A stretch of 37,016 nucleotides of DNA, from NCBI GenBank assembly GCA_038746285.1, contig JBCDKT010000038.1, forward strand, positions 1-37,016, written 5' to 3'. The notes under the pieces were generated by a model. That model did no database searches. It was not told the origin of the DNA and saw nothing but the letters and a program-made list of their open reading frames with translations. Below are positions 21,964 to 31,164 of the stretch, in pieces. The DNA comes from Bacteroidota bacterium (GTDB taxonomy: Bacteria; Bacteroidota; Rhodothermia; Rhodothermales; JANQRZ01). Made by a program: the position numbers and the translations under genes. The stretch's first letter is position 1. Each line of letters begins with the position of its first letter.

Positions 21964-22584
21964 CTACAGCGTCGGCGTGGGCTGCTGGCGGGTGAAGTAG
22001 AGCGCGCCGGTCCAGAGCGTCAGCACGACCGTCACGAGCAGCAGCACGGAGGTCGCCGGGCTGTAGAGCGCGAGGGCGGCGTACGCGCCGAGGTCGCCTA
22101 TCCAGCCGCCGAACTGGGTCAGCTTGGAAGCCGTCAGGAAGACGAGCGCGGCGATGAGGAAGGTGAGCTGGACGGTCGTCTTGAGCTTGGCCGCGTAGCG
22201 CGTCTGGATGGAGCGCCCCTGCCGCTCGGCCCAGGCCCGGAGCGCGGTCACCGCCACGTCGCGCAGCGCGATCAGCCCGACGGCCCACCACCACCACCCG
22301 GCCGCCAGCCGGTTGCCGTCGGCGTCGGCCGGCAGGAAGAGGAAGGCGAAGAACGCGCCGAGGACGAGCACCTTGTCCGCGAGCGGGTCGAGGAACTGCC
22401 CGAGCCGGGAGCCGACGCCGTACTCGCGCGCGAGCCGACCGTCCCAGTAGTCCGAGATCGCCGCGACGATGAACAGCACCGTCGCCACGAGCTGGCTCAC
22501 CAGCGTGCCCGAGAACAGGAGCACGAGGAAGACCGGAACGATCACGATCCGGCCGATCGTGAGGACGTTGGGGAGATGCTTCAT
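21964..22584 (-). CDS. pgsA: CDP-diacylglycerol--glycerol-3-phosphate 3-phosphatidyltransferase
   Basis: A 206-residue integral membrane enzyme that makes phosphatidylglycerol phosphate. It opens with KHLPNVLTIGRIVIVPVFLV, the usual PgsA start, and has the CDP-alcohol phosphotransferase motif DYWDGRLAREYGVGSRLGQF followed by LDPLADK (D-G-x2-A-R-x8-G-x3-D-x3-D, giving all metal-binding Asp). About four to five membrane segments follow. The ATG at 22584 directly precedes the first conserved residues, so the much longer in-frame extension over dnaK is rejected. It is divergent from dnaK. Confidence 0.94.
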   Translation of the reverse strand: MKHLPNVLTIGRIVIVPVFLVLLFSGTLVSQLVATVLFIVAAISDYWDGRLAREYGVGSRLGQFLDPLADKVLVLGAFFAFLFLPADADGNRLAAGWWWWAVGLIALRDVAVTALRAWAERQGRSIQTRYAAKLKTTVQLTFLIAALVFLTASKLTQFGGWIGDLGAYAALALYSPATSVLLLVTVVLTLWTGALYFTRQQPTPTL

Positions 22585-22602
22585 AAGGACGGGGCTTCGC
22601 CC

Positions 22603-22610
22603 CGAATATA
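22603..22610 (-). promoter_or_regulatory. Candidate -7 box and start-site hairpin for pgsA
   Basis: The minus strand reads TATATTCG, close to TAnnTTTG, 18 nt upstream of the pgsA ATG. The next bases form GGGGC-GAA-GCCCC (22591-22603), a small hairpin at the predicted start of the transcript. The leader would be very short. Confidence 0.4.
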
Positions 22611-22618
22611 AATAGGGC

Positions 22619-22688
22619 GTGGGAGGAATGGAGGGAATGGGAGGAATGGCGAGCTGCTCGAGAACGAGCCCCTTCCCATTCCTCCCAC
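22619..22688. repeat. Purine/pyrimidine inverted repeat in the pgsA-dnaK divergent spacer
   Basis: GTGGGAGGAATGG (22619-22631) pairs perfectly with CCATTCCTCCCAC (22676-22688). The arms contain further GGGAGGAATG-type units. Because the flanking genes diverge, it cannot be a terminator for either. The 15-mer ending at 22688 occurs again before the PlsC gene (35310-35324). The rest of this 252-bp spacer has a GGCCGG/CCGGCC hairpin at 22775-22790 in the dnaK leader; no CIRCE element is seen. Confidence 0.7.
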
Positions 22689-22836
22689 ACTTCCCGTTCC
22701 TCCCATTCCGAAGCCTCTCTGCCATTCTGTCCGTCAGCGCCGCGTGGCATCGTTGTTGGAAAAGAGCGTGTCCCGGCCGGACGACCGGCCCCTCTTCCGT
22801 TTTGACAGATTCCCTTCCGCAACCCACCCTACAGCA

Positions 22837-24753
<1,917 letters not shown>

Positions 24754-24774
24754 GCTCACGCCTCACCTACCCCG

Positions 24775-24808
24775 AGCCCCGGCTGCCTTCGCGGCGGCCG
24801 GGGCTTTC
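24775..24808 (+). terminator. Intrinsic terminator of dnaK
   Basis: AGCCCCGGC (24775-24783) pairs with GCCGGGGCT (24797-24805), with an inner GCC/GGC step, and a short TTT follows. It lies 22 bp after the dnaK stop. Strong stem, short T-run. Confidence 0.7.
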
Positions 24809-24866
24809 GCGAATCCCGGCCGTCCGTTGCACAGGTCCAAGACGCCGCCAGCCCGAGACCACGCCC

Positions 24867-25190
24867 ATGCGCCTCTTCCTTCTCGTCGCCCTCGTCGTCG
24901 TGCTCGCCGTGACGAACCCGGGGCCGGACGCCTTCGCTGACTTCGCCGAGGACAACGTTGCCGACCAGCTAGAAGCCCGGCTGGACGACGTGCCCGGTGC
25001 CGGTCTGCTCAGCGGAATCGGCAGCCTAGCGGCCGGTGAACTTGTCAAACGATTCGCCGAGCGGGACAACTACCTCGTCGCAAGCGTGTATACCTTAGAC
25101 CTCGACGGGCGCGCACGCGAGGCCGAGCACTGGCGCTTCCTCGGCGTCGCCGGGCTGTTCGTCGAGATCGGCCGCCCGGCGAGCTTGTGA
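24867..25190 (+). CDS. DUF4359-like small exported protein
   Basis: A 107-residue protein with a hydrophobic N-terminus (FLLVALVVVLAVTNPGPDAF) that is a membrane anchor or signal. VTNPGPDAFADFAEDNVADQ after it and DNYLVASVYTLDLDGRAREAEHWRFLGVAG near the end (key: ASVYTLDLDG, HWRFLGVAGLF) match the DUF4359 pattern. Function of the family is unknown. The ATG at 24867 directly precedes the hydrophobic stretch. It lies between the dnaK terminator and a palindromic repeat, so it is probably transcribed alone. Confidence 0.72.
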   Translation: MRLFLLVALVVVLAVTNPGPDAFADFAEDNVADQLEARLDDVPGAGLLSGIGSLAAGELVKRFAERDNYLVASVYTLDLDGRAREAEHWRFLGVAGLFVEIGRPASL

Positions 25191-25209
25191 GCTCCAACTG
25201 ATCTCGCAC

Positions 25210-25238
25210 GTACGGGCGGGTCTCAGACCCGCCCCTCC
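25210..25238. repeat. Dispersed palindrome copy after the DUF4359 gene
   Basis: GGGCGGGTCT (25214-25223) pairs with AGACCCGCCC (25225-25234) across one base, flanked by GTAC on the left and CTCC on the right. It begins 20 bp after the stop codon. Inner arms and left edge match the copy at 13028-13055. Confidence 0.65.
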
Positions 25239-25244
25239 CCTGAT

Positions 25245-25267
25245 TCGATTTTCCGACTCCCGACTCT
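25245..25267 (+). repeat. 23-nt leader repeat before glyA
   Basis: The stretch TCGATTTTCCGAC-T-CCCGACTCT lies 3 nt before the glyA ATG. The same 23-mer with a single change (C for T) lies 5 nt before the TauE gene at 30213-30235. A looser relative (CTCCGACTCTCCGATCC) precedes the GT87 gene near 32941. Its position suggests a 5' leader or ribosome-loading element. Confidence 0.7.
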
Positions 25268-25270
25268 AGC

Positions 25271-26572
25271 ATGGACGACCTTCGCCTCCAGGACCCCGAC
25301 CTCTACTCCATCATCCAGCGCGAGATCGACCGGCAGAACGACGGGCTCGAACTGATCGCGTCGGAGAACTTCGCCAGCCGCGCCGTGCTCCAGGCGATGG
25401 GCACGCCGCTGACCAACAAGTACGCCGAGGGCCGGCCCGGCAAGCGCTACTACGGCGGGTGCGAGGTCGTGGACGAGGCCGAGGTGCTCGCGCAGGAGCG
25501 GGCCAAGAAGCTCTTCGGGGCCGAGTGGGTGAACGTCCAGCCCCACTCCGGCGCGACGGCCAACCACGCCATCTACCTCTCGATGATGGAGCCGGGTGAC
25601 AGGCTGCTCGGCCTCGACCTCGCCCACGGAGGGCACCTCACGCACGGCTCGCCGGTCAACTTCTCCGGCATCCTCTACGACGCGCACTTCTACGGGGTCG
25701 AGCCGGAGACCGGCCTGATCGACATGGACAAGGTCCGCGACAAGGCGAAGGCCGTCCGCCCCAAGATGATCTCCGTCGGCGCGAGCGCCTACAGCCGCGA
25801 CTTCGACTTCGCCGCCTTCCGAGCGATCGCCGACGAGGTGGGCGCGCTGCTGTGGGTGGACATGGCGCACCCGGCCGGCCTCATCGCCGCCGGCGTCCTG
25901 AACGACCCGCTGCCCCACGCCCACTTCGTCTCGACGACGACCCACAAGACGCTCCGCGGCCCGCGCGGCGGGATGCTCCTCGTCGGCACCGACACCGAGA
26001 ACCCGTTCGGCAAGACGTGGAAGAGCGGGCGGCCGAAGATGATCAGCGAACTCCTCGACTCGGCCGTCTTCCCCGGCGTGATCGGCGGGCCGCTGATGCA
26101 CGTCATCGCGGCGAAGGCCGTCGCCTTCGGCGAGGCCCTGGAGCCGGGCTTCGCGGACTACCAGCGGCGCGTCGTCGAGAACGCGCGGGCGATGGCTGAG
26201 GCCTTTGTCGAGCGCGGCTACGGGGTGATCTCCGGCGGCACCGACAACCACCTCGCCCTGATCGACCTCCGCTCGAAGGGCCTGACCGGCAAGGAGGCCG
26301 AGGCGCTCCTCGGCGAGGCCGAGATCACGGTCAACAAGAACATGGTGCCCTACGACACCGAGAGCCCGTTTGTGACGAGCGGTATCCGCGTGGGCTCCCC
26401 GGCGCTGACTACGCGCGGCTTCGGGCCGGACGAGTTCCGCCACGTCGTGGACCTGATCGACCGCGTGCTCTCGAAGCGCGACAGCGAGGGCGCGCGCGAG
26501 CTCGTCCGCCGCGAGGTCTTCGTGCTCACCGAGCGCTTCCCCCTCTACGATCACAGCGTGCTGGCGGGCTAA
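25271..26572 (+). CDS. glyA: Serine hydroxymethyltransferase
   Basis: A 433-residue PLP enzyme converting serine and tetrahydrofolate to glycine and methylene-tetrahydrofolate. Conserved segments are [60 protein letters not shown] and the PLP lysine motif [16 protein letters not shown] with Lys226. [19 protein letters not shown] near the end binds substrate. Length is slightly above E. coli GlyA (417). The ATG at 25271 follows the 23-nt leader repeat. The phosphoribosyltransferase gene follows 125 bp downstream. Confidence 0.98.
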   Translation: MDDLRLQDPDLYSIIQREIDRQNDGLELIASENFASRAVLQAMGTPLTNKYAEGRPGKRYYGGCEVVDEAEVLAQERAKKLFGAEWVNVQPHSGATANHAIYLSMMEPGDRLLGLDLAHGGHLTHGSPVNFSGILYDAHFYGVEPETGLIDMDKVRDKAKAVRPKMISVGASAYSRDFDFAAFRAIADEVGALLWVDMAHPAGLIAAGVLNDPLPHAHFVSTTTHKTLRGPRGGMLLVGTDTENPFGKTWKSGRPKMISELLDSAVFPGVIGGPLMHVIAAKAVAFGEALEPGFADYQRRVVENARAMAEAFVERGYGVISGGTDNHLALIDLRSKGLTGKEAEALLGEAEITVNKNMVPYDTESPFVTSGIRVGSPALTTRGFGPDEFRHVVDLIDRVLSKRDSEGARELVRREVFVLTERFPLYDHSVLAG

Positions 26573-26697
26573 GCGAGGAAGAGAGGCAGACCGAACCGCC
26601 CTCCTCCGCTCTTCCGTTCTTGGTAGCCTACCGGAACGAATACCCCGAGCCGTAGTTTTTCTTTTGCTACTCCCGACACGCGCTGCTGTCCCTTCCC

Positions 26698-27312
26698 ATG
26701 GCTAACGATTTCAGTACGGTTCCAGAGTCGGCCCTGGCGCGGTTGGGGCACGAGCTCTACCAGCGCGCCCTCGTCCGCCGCGACCAAGAGCCGATCACCG
26801 ACCCGCGCGGGCAGCCCATCGGCTGGCTCCTCGACACGCGGATGCCGATGCTCGAAGGCGAGGTCTTCGACGAGATCGGCGACGTACTCGCCGAGCGGCT
26901 TCGGGGGCGAGACATCACGCAGGTCGCAGGGTTTGGGTACGGCTCCTTCCCGATCGTGTGCTCGGTCCTCGGCGCGTCGGCCGACGAGGGGCACGCCCGG
27001 TTCCGGGGCGGCTTCGTCCGCGAGCGCCGCAAGGCGTACGGTCGCCGCCGCCTCGTAGAGGGGCCCATCGACCGGAGCCAACCCGTCGTGCTCGTCGACG
27101 ACATCCTCAACAGCGGGCGCTCGGCGGCGCGGGCGATTGCGCTCCTCCGCTCGGACGGCTTCGAGGTGCCCGGCGTGCTGACGCTGTTCAACTTCACCTG
27201 GAGCGGCGGCAAGGCCCGGCTCGAGGGGGACGGCCTGTGGGTGGAGAGCCTGCTGGAACTCAACCTCCGCGACGGCTCCCGCGCCGCCGCCTCGTCCGGC
27301 GACCGACGCTGA
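26698..27312 (+). CDS. Orotate-phosphoribosyltransferase-like PRTase
   Basis: A 204-residue type I phosphoribosyltransferase. The PRPP-binding loop is QPVVLVDDILNSGRSAARAI (about residues 127-146), with the two acidic residues DD and the following N-S-G. VAGFGYGSFPIVCSVLG is the earlier strand-loop, and VRERRKAYGRRRLVEGPI the basic flexible loop, where orotate enzymes have their catalytic Lys. PyrE itself usually has EDVxTTGGS, so the substrate may not be orotate. ATG at 26698. It lies between glyA and tatC on the same strand, each separated by a purine/pyrimidine spacer. TAGTTTTT at 26653 could be a -7 box. Confidence 0.8.
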   Translation: MANDFSTVPESALARLGHELYQRALVRRDQEPITDPRGQPIGWLLDTRMPMLEGEVFDEIGDVLAERLRGRDITQVAGFGYGSFPIVCSVLGASADEGHARFRGGFVRERRKAYGRRRLVEGPIDRSQPVVLVDDILNSGRSAARAIALLRSDGFEVPGVLTLFNFTWSGGKARLEGDGLWVESLLELNLRDGSRAAASSGDRR

Positions 27313-27415
27313 TTAGGAGCGGAAGAAAGGAAGAGCGGAGGAGCGGAAGATTCCAGGATACACCGCCGAGCCCGTCTTCCGTTCTTTACCCCTTCCGATC
27401 TTCTCTGCCCAGACC

Positions 27416-28312
27416 GTGCTCGACCTCAAGTCCAAGCTGACCCGCATCGCCCGCGTCGCCGCGCCGTCGGGCGACGGGGCGCCTTCGGTCGTGGACGGGG
27501 TCGCGGCCGAGATGGGGTTTCTGGACCACCTCGAGGAACTCCGGTGGCGGATCATCAAGGGGCTGGCCGCGATTGTCCTGTCGGCCGTGGCGTGCCTCTT
27601 CTTCACCGACTGGGTGATCGAAGAACTCCTGATGGCCCCGACGCGGGCGGACTTCTTCATGTACGGCGTCTTCAAGATGGACGCCACCGAACTCGTCCTC
27701 CAGAACCGGACCATCACGGGGCAGTTTTTCGCCTACTTCGGGACGGTCCTCGCGGTCGGCATCATCCTCGCCATGCCGGTCGTGCTGTACCAGGCGTGGG
27801 CGTTCGTCGAGCCGGGGCTGTACGCGCACGAGCGCAGGGGGCTGCGCTTCATCTCGGTCTTCGCGACGATGTTTTTCGTGACGGGCGTCGCCTTCGGCTA
27901 CCTCATCCTGACGCCGCTCGCGCTCCAGTTCTTCGCCAACTTCCAGATCTCGGAGCAGATCATCAACGAGTTCGACATCGCGCGCTACTTCTCGATGATC
28001 CTGATGTGGACGTTCGGGGCGGGCGCGCTGTTCGAGCTGCCCGTCGTGGTCTACTTCCTCGCCAAGCTCGGCGTCGCCACGCCGGAGAAGCTGCGGAAGG
28101 TGCGGAAGTTCGCGCTCGTCATCATCCTCATCATCGCGGCGTTCTTCACGCCGCCGGACCCGCTGAGCCAGATCATCATGGCCGTCCCGATCCTCGGGCT
28201 CTACGAGGGGTCAATCTGGATCGCCACCGTCGTCGAGCGCCGCCGCCTCCGGGCCGAGGCCAAGCGCCGCCGCGAGGAGGAGCGCGAGCGGACACGCCCG
28301 GACCAAACGTAG
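27416..28312 (+). CDS. tatC: Sec-independent protein translocase TatC
   Basis: A 298-residue membrane protein that recognises twin-arginine signal peptides. After a 35-residue N-terminal extension it has MGFLDHLEELRWRIIKGLAA, the conserved TatC start with the key Glu residues. About six membrane segments follow, including VLAVGIILAMPVVLYQAWAF with VEPGLYAHERRGLRF (periplasmic loop with the conserved Pro), and TPPDPLSQIIMAVPILGLYE near the end. The tail is Arg/Glu-rich (RRRLRAEAKRRREEERERTR). Start is GTG at 27416; an internal ATG just before GFLDHLEE is the alternative. No tatA or tatB is in the window. Confidence 0.95.
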   Translation: MLDLKSKLTRIARVAAPSGDGAPSVVDGVAAEMGFLDHLEELRWRIIKGLAAIVLSAVACLFFTDWVIEELLMAPTRADFFMYGVFKMDATELVLQNRTITGQFFAYFGTVLAVGIILAMPVVLYQAWAFVEPGLYAHERRGLRFISVFATMFFVTGVAFGYLILTPLALQFFANFQISEQIINEFDIARYFSMILMWTFGAGALFELPVVVYFLAKLGVATPEKLRKVRKFALVIILIIAAFFTPPDPLSQIIMAVPILGLYEGSIWIATVVERRRLRAEAKRRREEERERTRPDQT

Positions 28313-28438
28313 GGGCACGGCGAGAGAAAGAGCGCGGAGAGCAAGGAGCGAATGGAGGGTACATTAGAAGGGCCTGTACGCGAATCCCTCCCCGCCCTCC
28401 GTTCCCTCCCCGCTGAACAGACCCGAACCCAACACGTC

Positions 28439-30094
28439 ATGAAACGCTCCCTCCGCATCGCCGTCCCCGTCTTCGTCGTCGCGCTTGCCCTCGGGGTCTT
28501 CGTCGGGGCGTTCTGGCCAGCCGACGATGACTTCTTCGCGATCAAGAAGAACTTCACCATCTTCGGCAAGATCTACGAGGAGCTCTCGACCGGCTATGTG
28601 GACGACCTCGACGCGGAGCAGCTCATGCGGACCGGGATCGACGCGATGCTCCAGACGCTCGACCCGTACACCGTCTTCATCGACGAGGCCGACAACGAGG
28701 ACATTCAGATTATCACGCGCGGGCGCTACGGCGGCGTCGGCGTCTCCGTCGGGCAGCGCGGCGGGCGGACGGTCGTGCTCCAGGTGTTCGAGGACGCGAG
28801 CGCCTTCGAGCAGGGCGTCCGCACGGGCGACATCATCCTCAGCATCGCCGGCACGCCGACCGACGGCCTCGACGCCGACCAGATCCGCGACCTCTTCCGG
28901 GGGGACTCCGGCACGGCGGTCAGCGTCCGCATCGAGCGCGAGGGCGAGATGGAGCCGCTCGACTTCCGGCTGACGCGCTCGACGGTCCAGCTCAAAAACG
29001 TCACCTACGCCGAGTACGTCACCGGCGGCGTGGGCTTCGTCAAGCTCGAGCGCTTCGCCCGCGACGCCGCCTCCGAGGTGGAGACGGCGGTGCGCAAGCT
29101 CCAGGAAGAGGGCGACCTGCAAGGCCTCGTGCTCGACCTGCGCGGCAACCCCGGCGGCCTCCTCGAAGCGGCGGTCGATATCTCCGGGCTCTTCCTGCCC
29201 GAAGGCTCGACGGTCGTCTCGACGCGCGGCCGGGCCGCCGAGAGCGAGCGCGTCTACCGCAGCCGCTCGGCCCCGATTGCGCCCGACGTGCCGCTCGTTG
29301 TCCTCGTGGACGGCAGCAGCGCCTCGGCGAGCGAGATCGTGGCTGGCGCGATGCAGGACCACGACCGGGGTATCGTCGTCGGCGAGCGGACCTTTGGCAA
29401 GGGCCTCGTGCAGGTCGTCAAGGGCCTCCCATACCACACCTCGCTCAAGCTGACGACGGCGAAGTACTACACCCCGAGCGGGCGGCTCATCCAGGCGATC
29501 CAGTATTCCCGCGACACCGCCGGCGGGCGCGCTGTCGAGGTCGCCGACTCGCTCCGCCGCGCCTACACGACCGCCGGCGGACGCGTGGTCTACGACGGCA
29601 AGGGCATCGAGCCGGACGTCGAGGAGAGCCTCGGCGCGATGAGCGAGCTGGAGGAGGCCCTTGTCCGGCAGGCCGCGTTCTTCCTCTTCGCCAACCGCTA
29701 CGCCGCCACGCGCGAAGACCCGGGTGACGCCCTCACCGTCACCGACGCCGACCTCCGCGACTTCCAGGCCTGGGTCGACGCCGAGGGGATCACCTACCGC
29801 ACGCGCGCCGAGCAGGCCCTCGACGCGCTCGCCGACGACCTCGACGGGGCCGGCTACGCCGAGACCGCCGACGAGATCGACGCCCTCCGCGCCGAGGTCA
29901 CCGACGAGAAAGAGGCCGACTTCGCGCGCCACGCGCCGCGCCTCAAGGAGCGCCTCCGCCGCGAGATCCTCGCCCGCTACCTCGGCGAGAGCGCCCAGAT
30001 CGAGGCGTCCTTCCGCGACGACTTCCAGCTCAACCGCGGGCTGGACCTGCTCGGCGACGCTGCGGCCTACCGGGCGGTGCTGTCGGACGAATAA
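28439..30094 (+). CDS. S41 family carboxy-terminal processing peptidase
   Basis: A 551-residue CtpA/Prc-type periplasmic protease. It has one N-terminal membrane segment (IAVPVFVVALALGVFVGAFW), a PDZ domain at about 85-170 (RYGGVGVSVGQRGGRTVVLQ, GVRTGDIILSIAG), then the S41 domain with GFVKLERFARDA and LQGLVLDLRGNPGGLLEAAV. The catalytic pair is Ser296 in DGSSASASEIVAGAMQD and Lys321 in GERTFGKGLVQ, at the 25-residue spacing of Prc. The C-terminal 150 residues are helical and acidic. The ATG at 28439 precedes the membrane segment; the in-frame start at 28352 adds spacer sequence. TACATTAG at 28360 is a possible -7 box. A palindrome with a T-run follows the stop. Confidence 0.95.
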   Translation: MKRSLRIAVPVFVVALALGVFVGAFWPADDDFFAIKKNFTIFGKIYEELSTGYVDDLDAEQLMRTGIDAMLQTLDPYTVFIDEADNEDIQIITRGRYGGVGVSVGQRGGRTVVLQVFEDASAFEQGVRTGDIILSIAGTPTDGLDADQIRDLFRGDSGTAVSVRIEREGEMEPLDFRLTRSTVQLKNVTYAEYVTGGVGFVKLERFARDAASEVETAVRKLQEEGDLQGLVLDLRGNPGGLLEAAVDISGLFLPEGSTVVSTRGRAAESERVYRSRSAPIAPDVPLVVLVDGSSASASEIVAGAMQDHDRGIVVGERTFGKGLVQVVKGLPYHTSLKLTTAKYYTPSGRLIQAIQYSRDTAGGRAVEVADSLRRAYTTAGGRVVYDGKGIEPDVEESLGAMSELEEALVRQAAFFLFANRYAATREDPGDALTVTDADLRDFQAWVDAEGITYRTRAEQALDALADDLDGAGYAETADEIDALRAEVTDEKEADFARHAPRLKERLRREILARYLGESAQIEASFRDDFQLNRGLDLLGDAAAYRAVLSDE

Positions 30095-30120
30095 CCGGAC
30101 CGTATCTTGGGATCACGCTA

Positions 30121-30155
30121 ATGGGGGCGACGCGGTGCGTCGCCCCTACGTTTTT
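30121..30155 (+). terminator. Palindromic repeat followed by T6: terminator of the S41 gene
   Basis: GGGGCGACGC (30124-30133) pairs perfectly with GCGTCGCCCC (30137-30146) around GGT, then TACG and TTTTTT. It begins 29 bp after the S41 stop. The stem is a member of the dispersed GTAGGGG...CCCCTAC palindrome family, here with a T-run that makes it a proper terminator. A second 14-bp palindrome (CCGAGCCGGCTCGG, 30163-30176) follows. Confidence 0.75.
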
Positions 30156-30212
30156 TCCCGCACCGAGCCGGCTCGGCTGGAGCGAACGCCGTTTGCTCCT
30201 ACGAAGCGGCCC

Positions 30213-30235
30213 TCGATTTTCCGACCCCCGACTCT
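30213..30235 (+). repeat. 23-nt leader repeat before the TauE/SafE gene
   Basis: This 23-mer differs at one base from the leader before glyA (25245-25267) and ends 5 nt before the ATG at 30241. Key parts are CGATTTTCCGAC and CCCGACTCT. Confidence 0.7.
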
Positions 30236-30240
30236 GCCGC

Positions 30241-31071
30241 ATGGACCCGGTCAACATTCTGATTCTCGGCGCGGCAGGCGTAGCCGGCGGGTTCGTGGCG
30301 GGGCTGCTCGGTGTCGGGGGCGGGATCATCTTTGCGCCGGTGCTCTTCTTTTTCTACAGCGCGCGCGGGGTCGACCCGGACCTGATCGCGCCGCTCACGC
30401 TGGGAACGAGCCTGTTCTGCACGCTCGTCACGGCCCTCGCGGGGACTGCGACGCACTGGGGCGCGGGGCTGATCGGGCGGCGTGTGGCGGTCGTCGTCGG
30501 GGCGTTCAGCGCGGCGGCCGTCGTGGGGATGACGCTCTTCGTGACGACGCAGCCGTGGTACAGCGGGCGCGTCTTCCAGATCGTCCTCGCGGCGATCCTG
30601 CTGGGGGCGGTCTACCGGATGGTGACCGGCAAGCGCCCGAAGAAGACCTCGGGCTGGCGCGACCGGCTGCGGACGGGCACCCCGTTCCTCGCCGCGACCG
30701 GGGCCGCGGCCGGCAGCGTGGCGAGCGCAGCGGGCGTCGGCGGCGGGATCGTCCTCGTCCCGGCCTACAACCAGCTCCTCCGCCTCCCGCTCAAGACCGC
30801 GACCGCGACCTCGCTCGCCACGATTATTCTCATCTCGTTCAGCGGCGTGGCGATGTACGCCGCCACCGGGCTCGCCGTGGAGACGCCGCCGACGGCGCTG
30901 GGCTACGTCGATTTCGGGCAGGCGGTGTGGATGGTCCTGCCCGCGCTCGTGACGGCCCGGCTCGGGGTGAAGACGGCCGAGCGCGTTAACGTCCGGCTGA
31001 TCCGCTTCAGCTTCGCGGGCCTCGCCGTCCTCGTCGCGGGGCGCCTGCTGTGGCGGGCATTCGGGGGCTAG
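30241..31071 (+). CDS. TauE/SafE family permease (UPF0721)
   Basis: A 276-residue polytopic protein with about eight membrane segments. The two half-repeats each carry the family Gly-rich motif: GVAGGFVAGLLGVGGGIIFA at the start and GAAAGSVASAAGVGGGIVLV in the second half. Also typical are PLTLGTSLFCTLVTALAGT and KTATATSLATIILISFSG. The family exports sulfite, sulfoacetate or related small anions, but substrates are rarely known. The ATG at 30241 directly precedes the first segment. No sulfur-metabolism gene is adjacent. Confidence 0.9.
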   Translation: MDPVNILILGAAGVAGGFVAGLLGVGGGIIFAPVLFFFYSARGVDPDLIAPLTLGTSLFCTLVTALAGTATHWGAGLIGRRVAVVVGAFSAAAVVGMTLFVTTQPWYSGRVFQIVLAAILLGAVYRMVTGKRPKKTSGWRDRLRTGTPFLAATGAAAGSVASAAGVGGGIVLVPAYNQLLRLPLKTATATSLATIILISFSGVAMYAATGLAVETPPTALGYVDFGQAVWMVLPALVTARLGVKTAERVNVRLIRFSFAGLAVLVAGRLLWRAFGG

Positions 31072-31164
31072 GCACGGCACAAAGAAACCGCGCACGCGGT
31101 CCAGGCGTGTCGCGTGGTGCCGATAACGAAAGTAGACCCGTTGCCACGTCCTACCCCAGCCGCT

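Noticed and set aside
22585-22836. CIRCE or TTGACA-type promoter before dnaK
   Set aside because: No TTAGCACTC/GAGTGCTAA pair is present. The TTGACA at 22802-22807 is too close to the ATG and has no matching -10 box.
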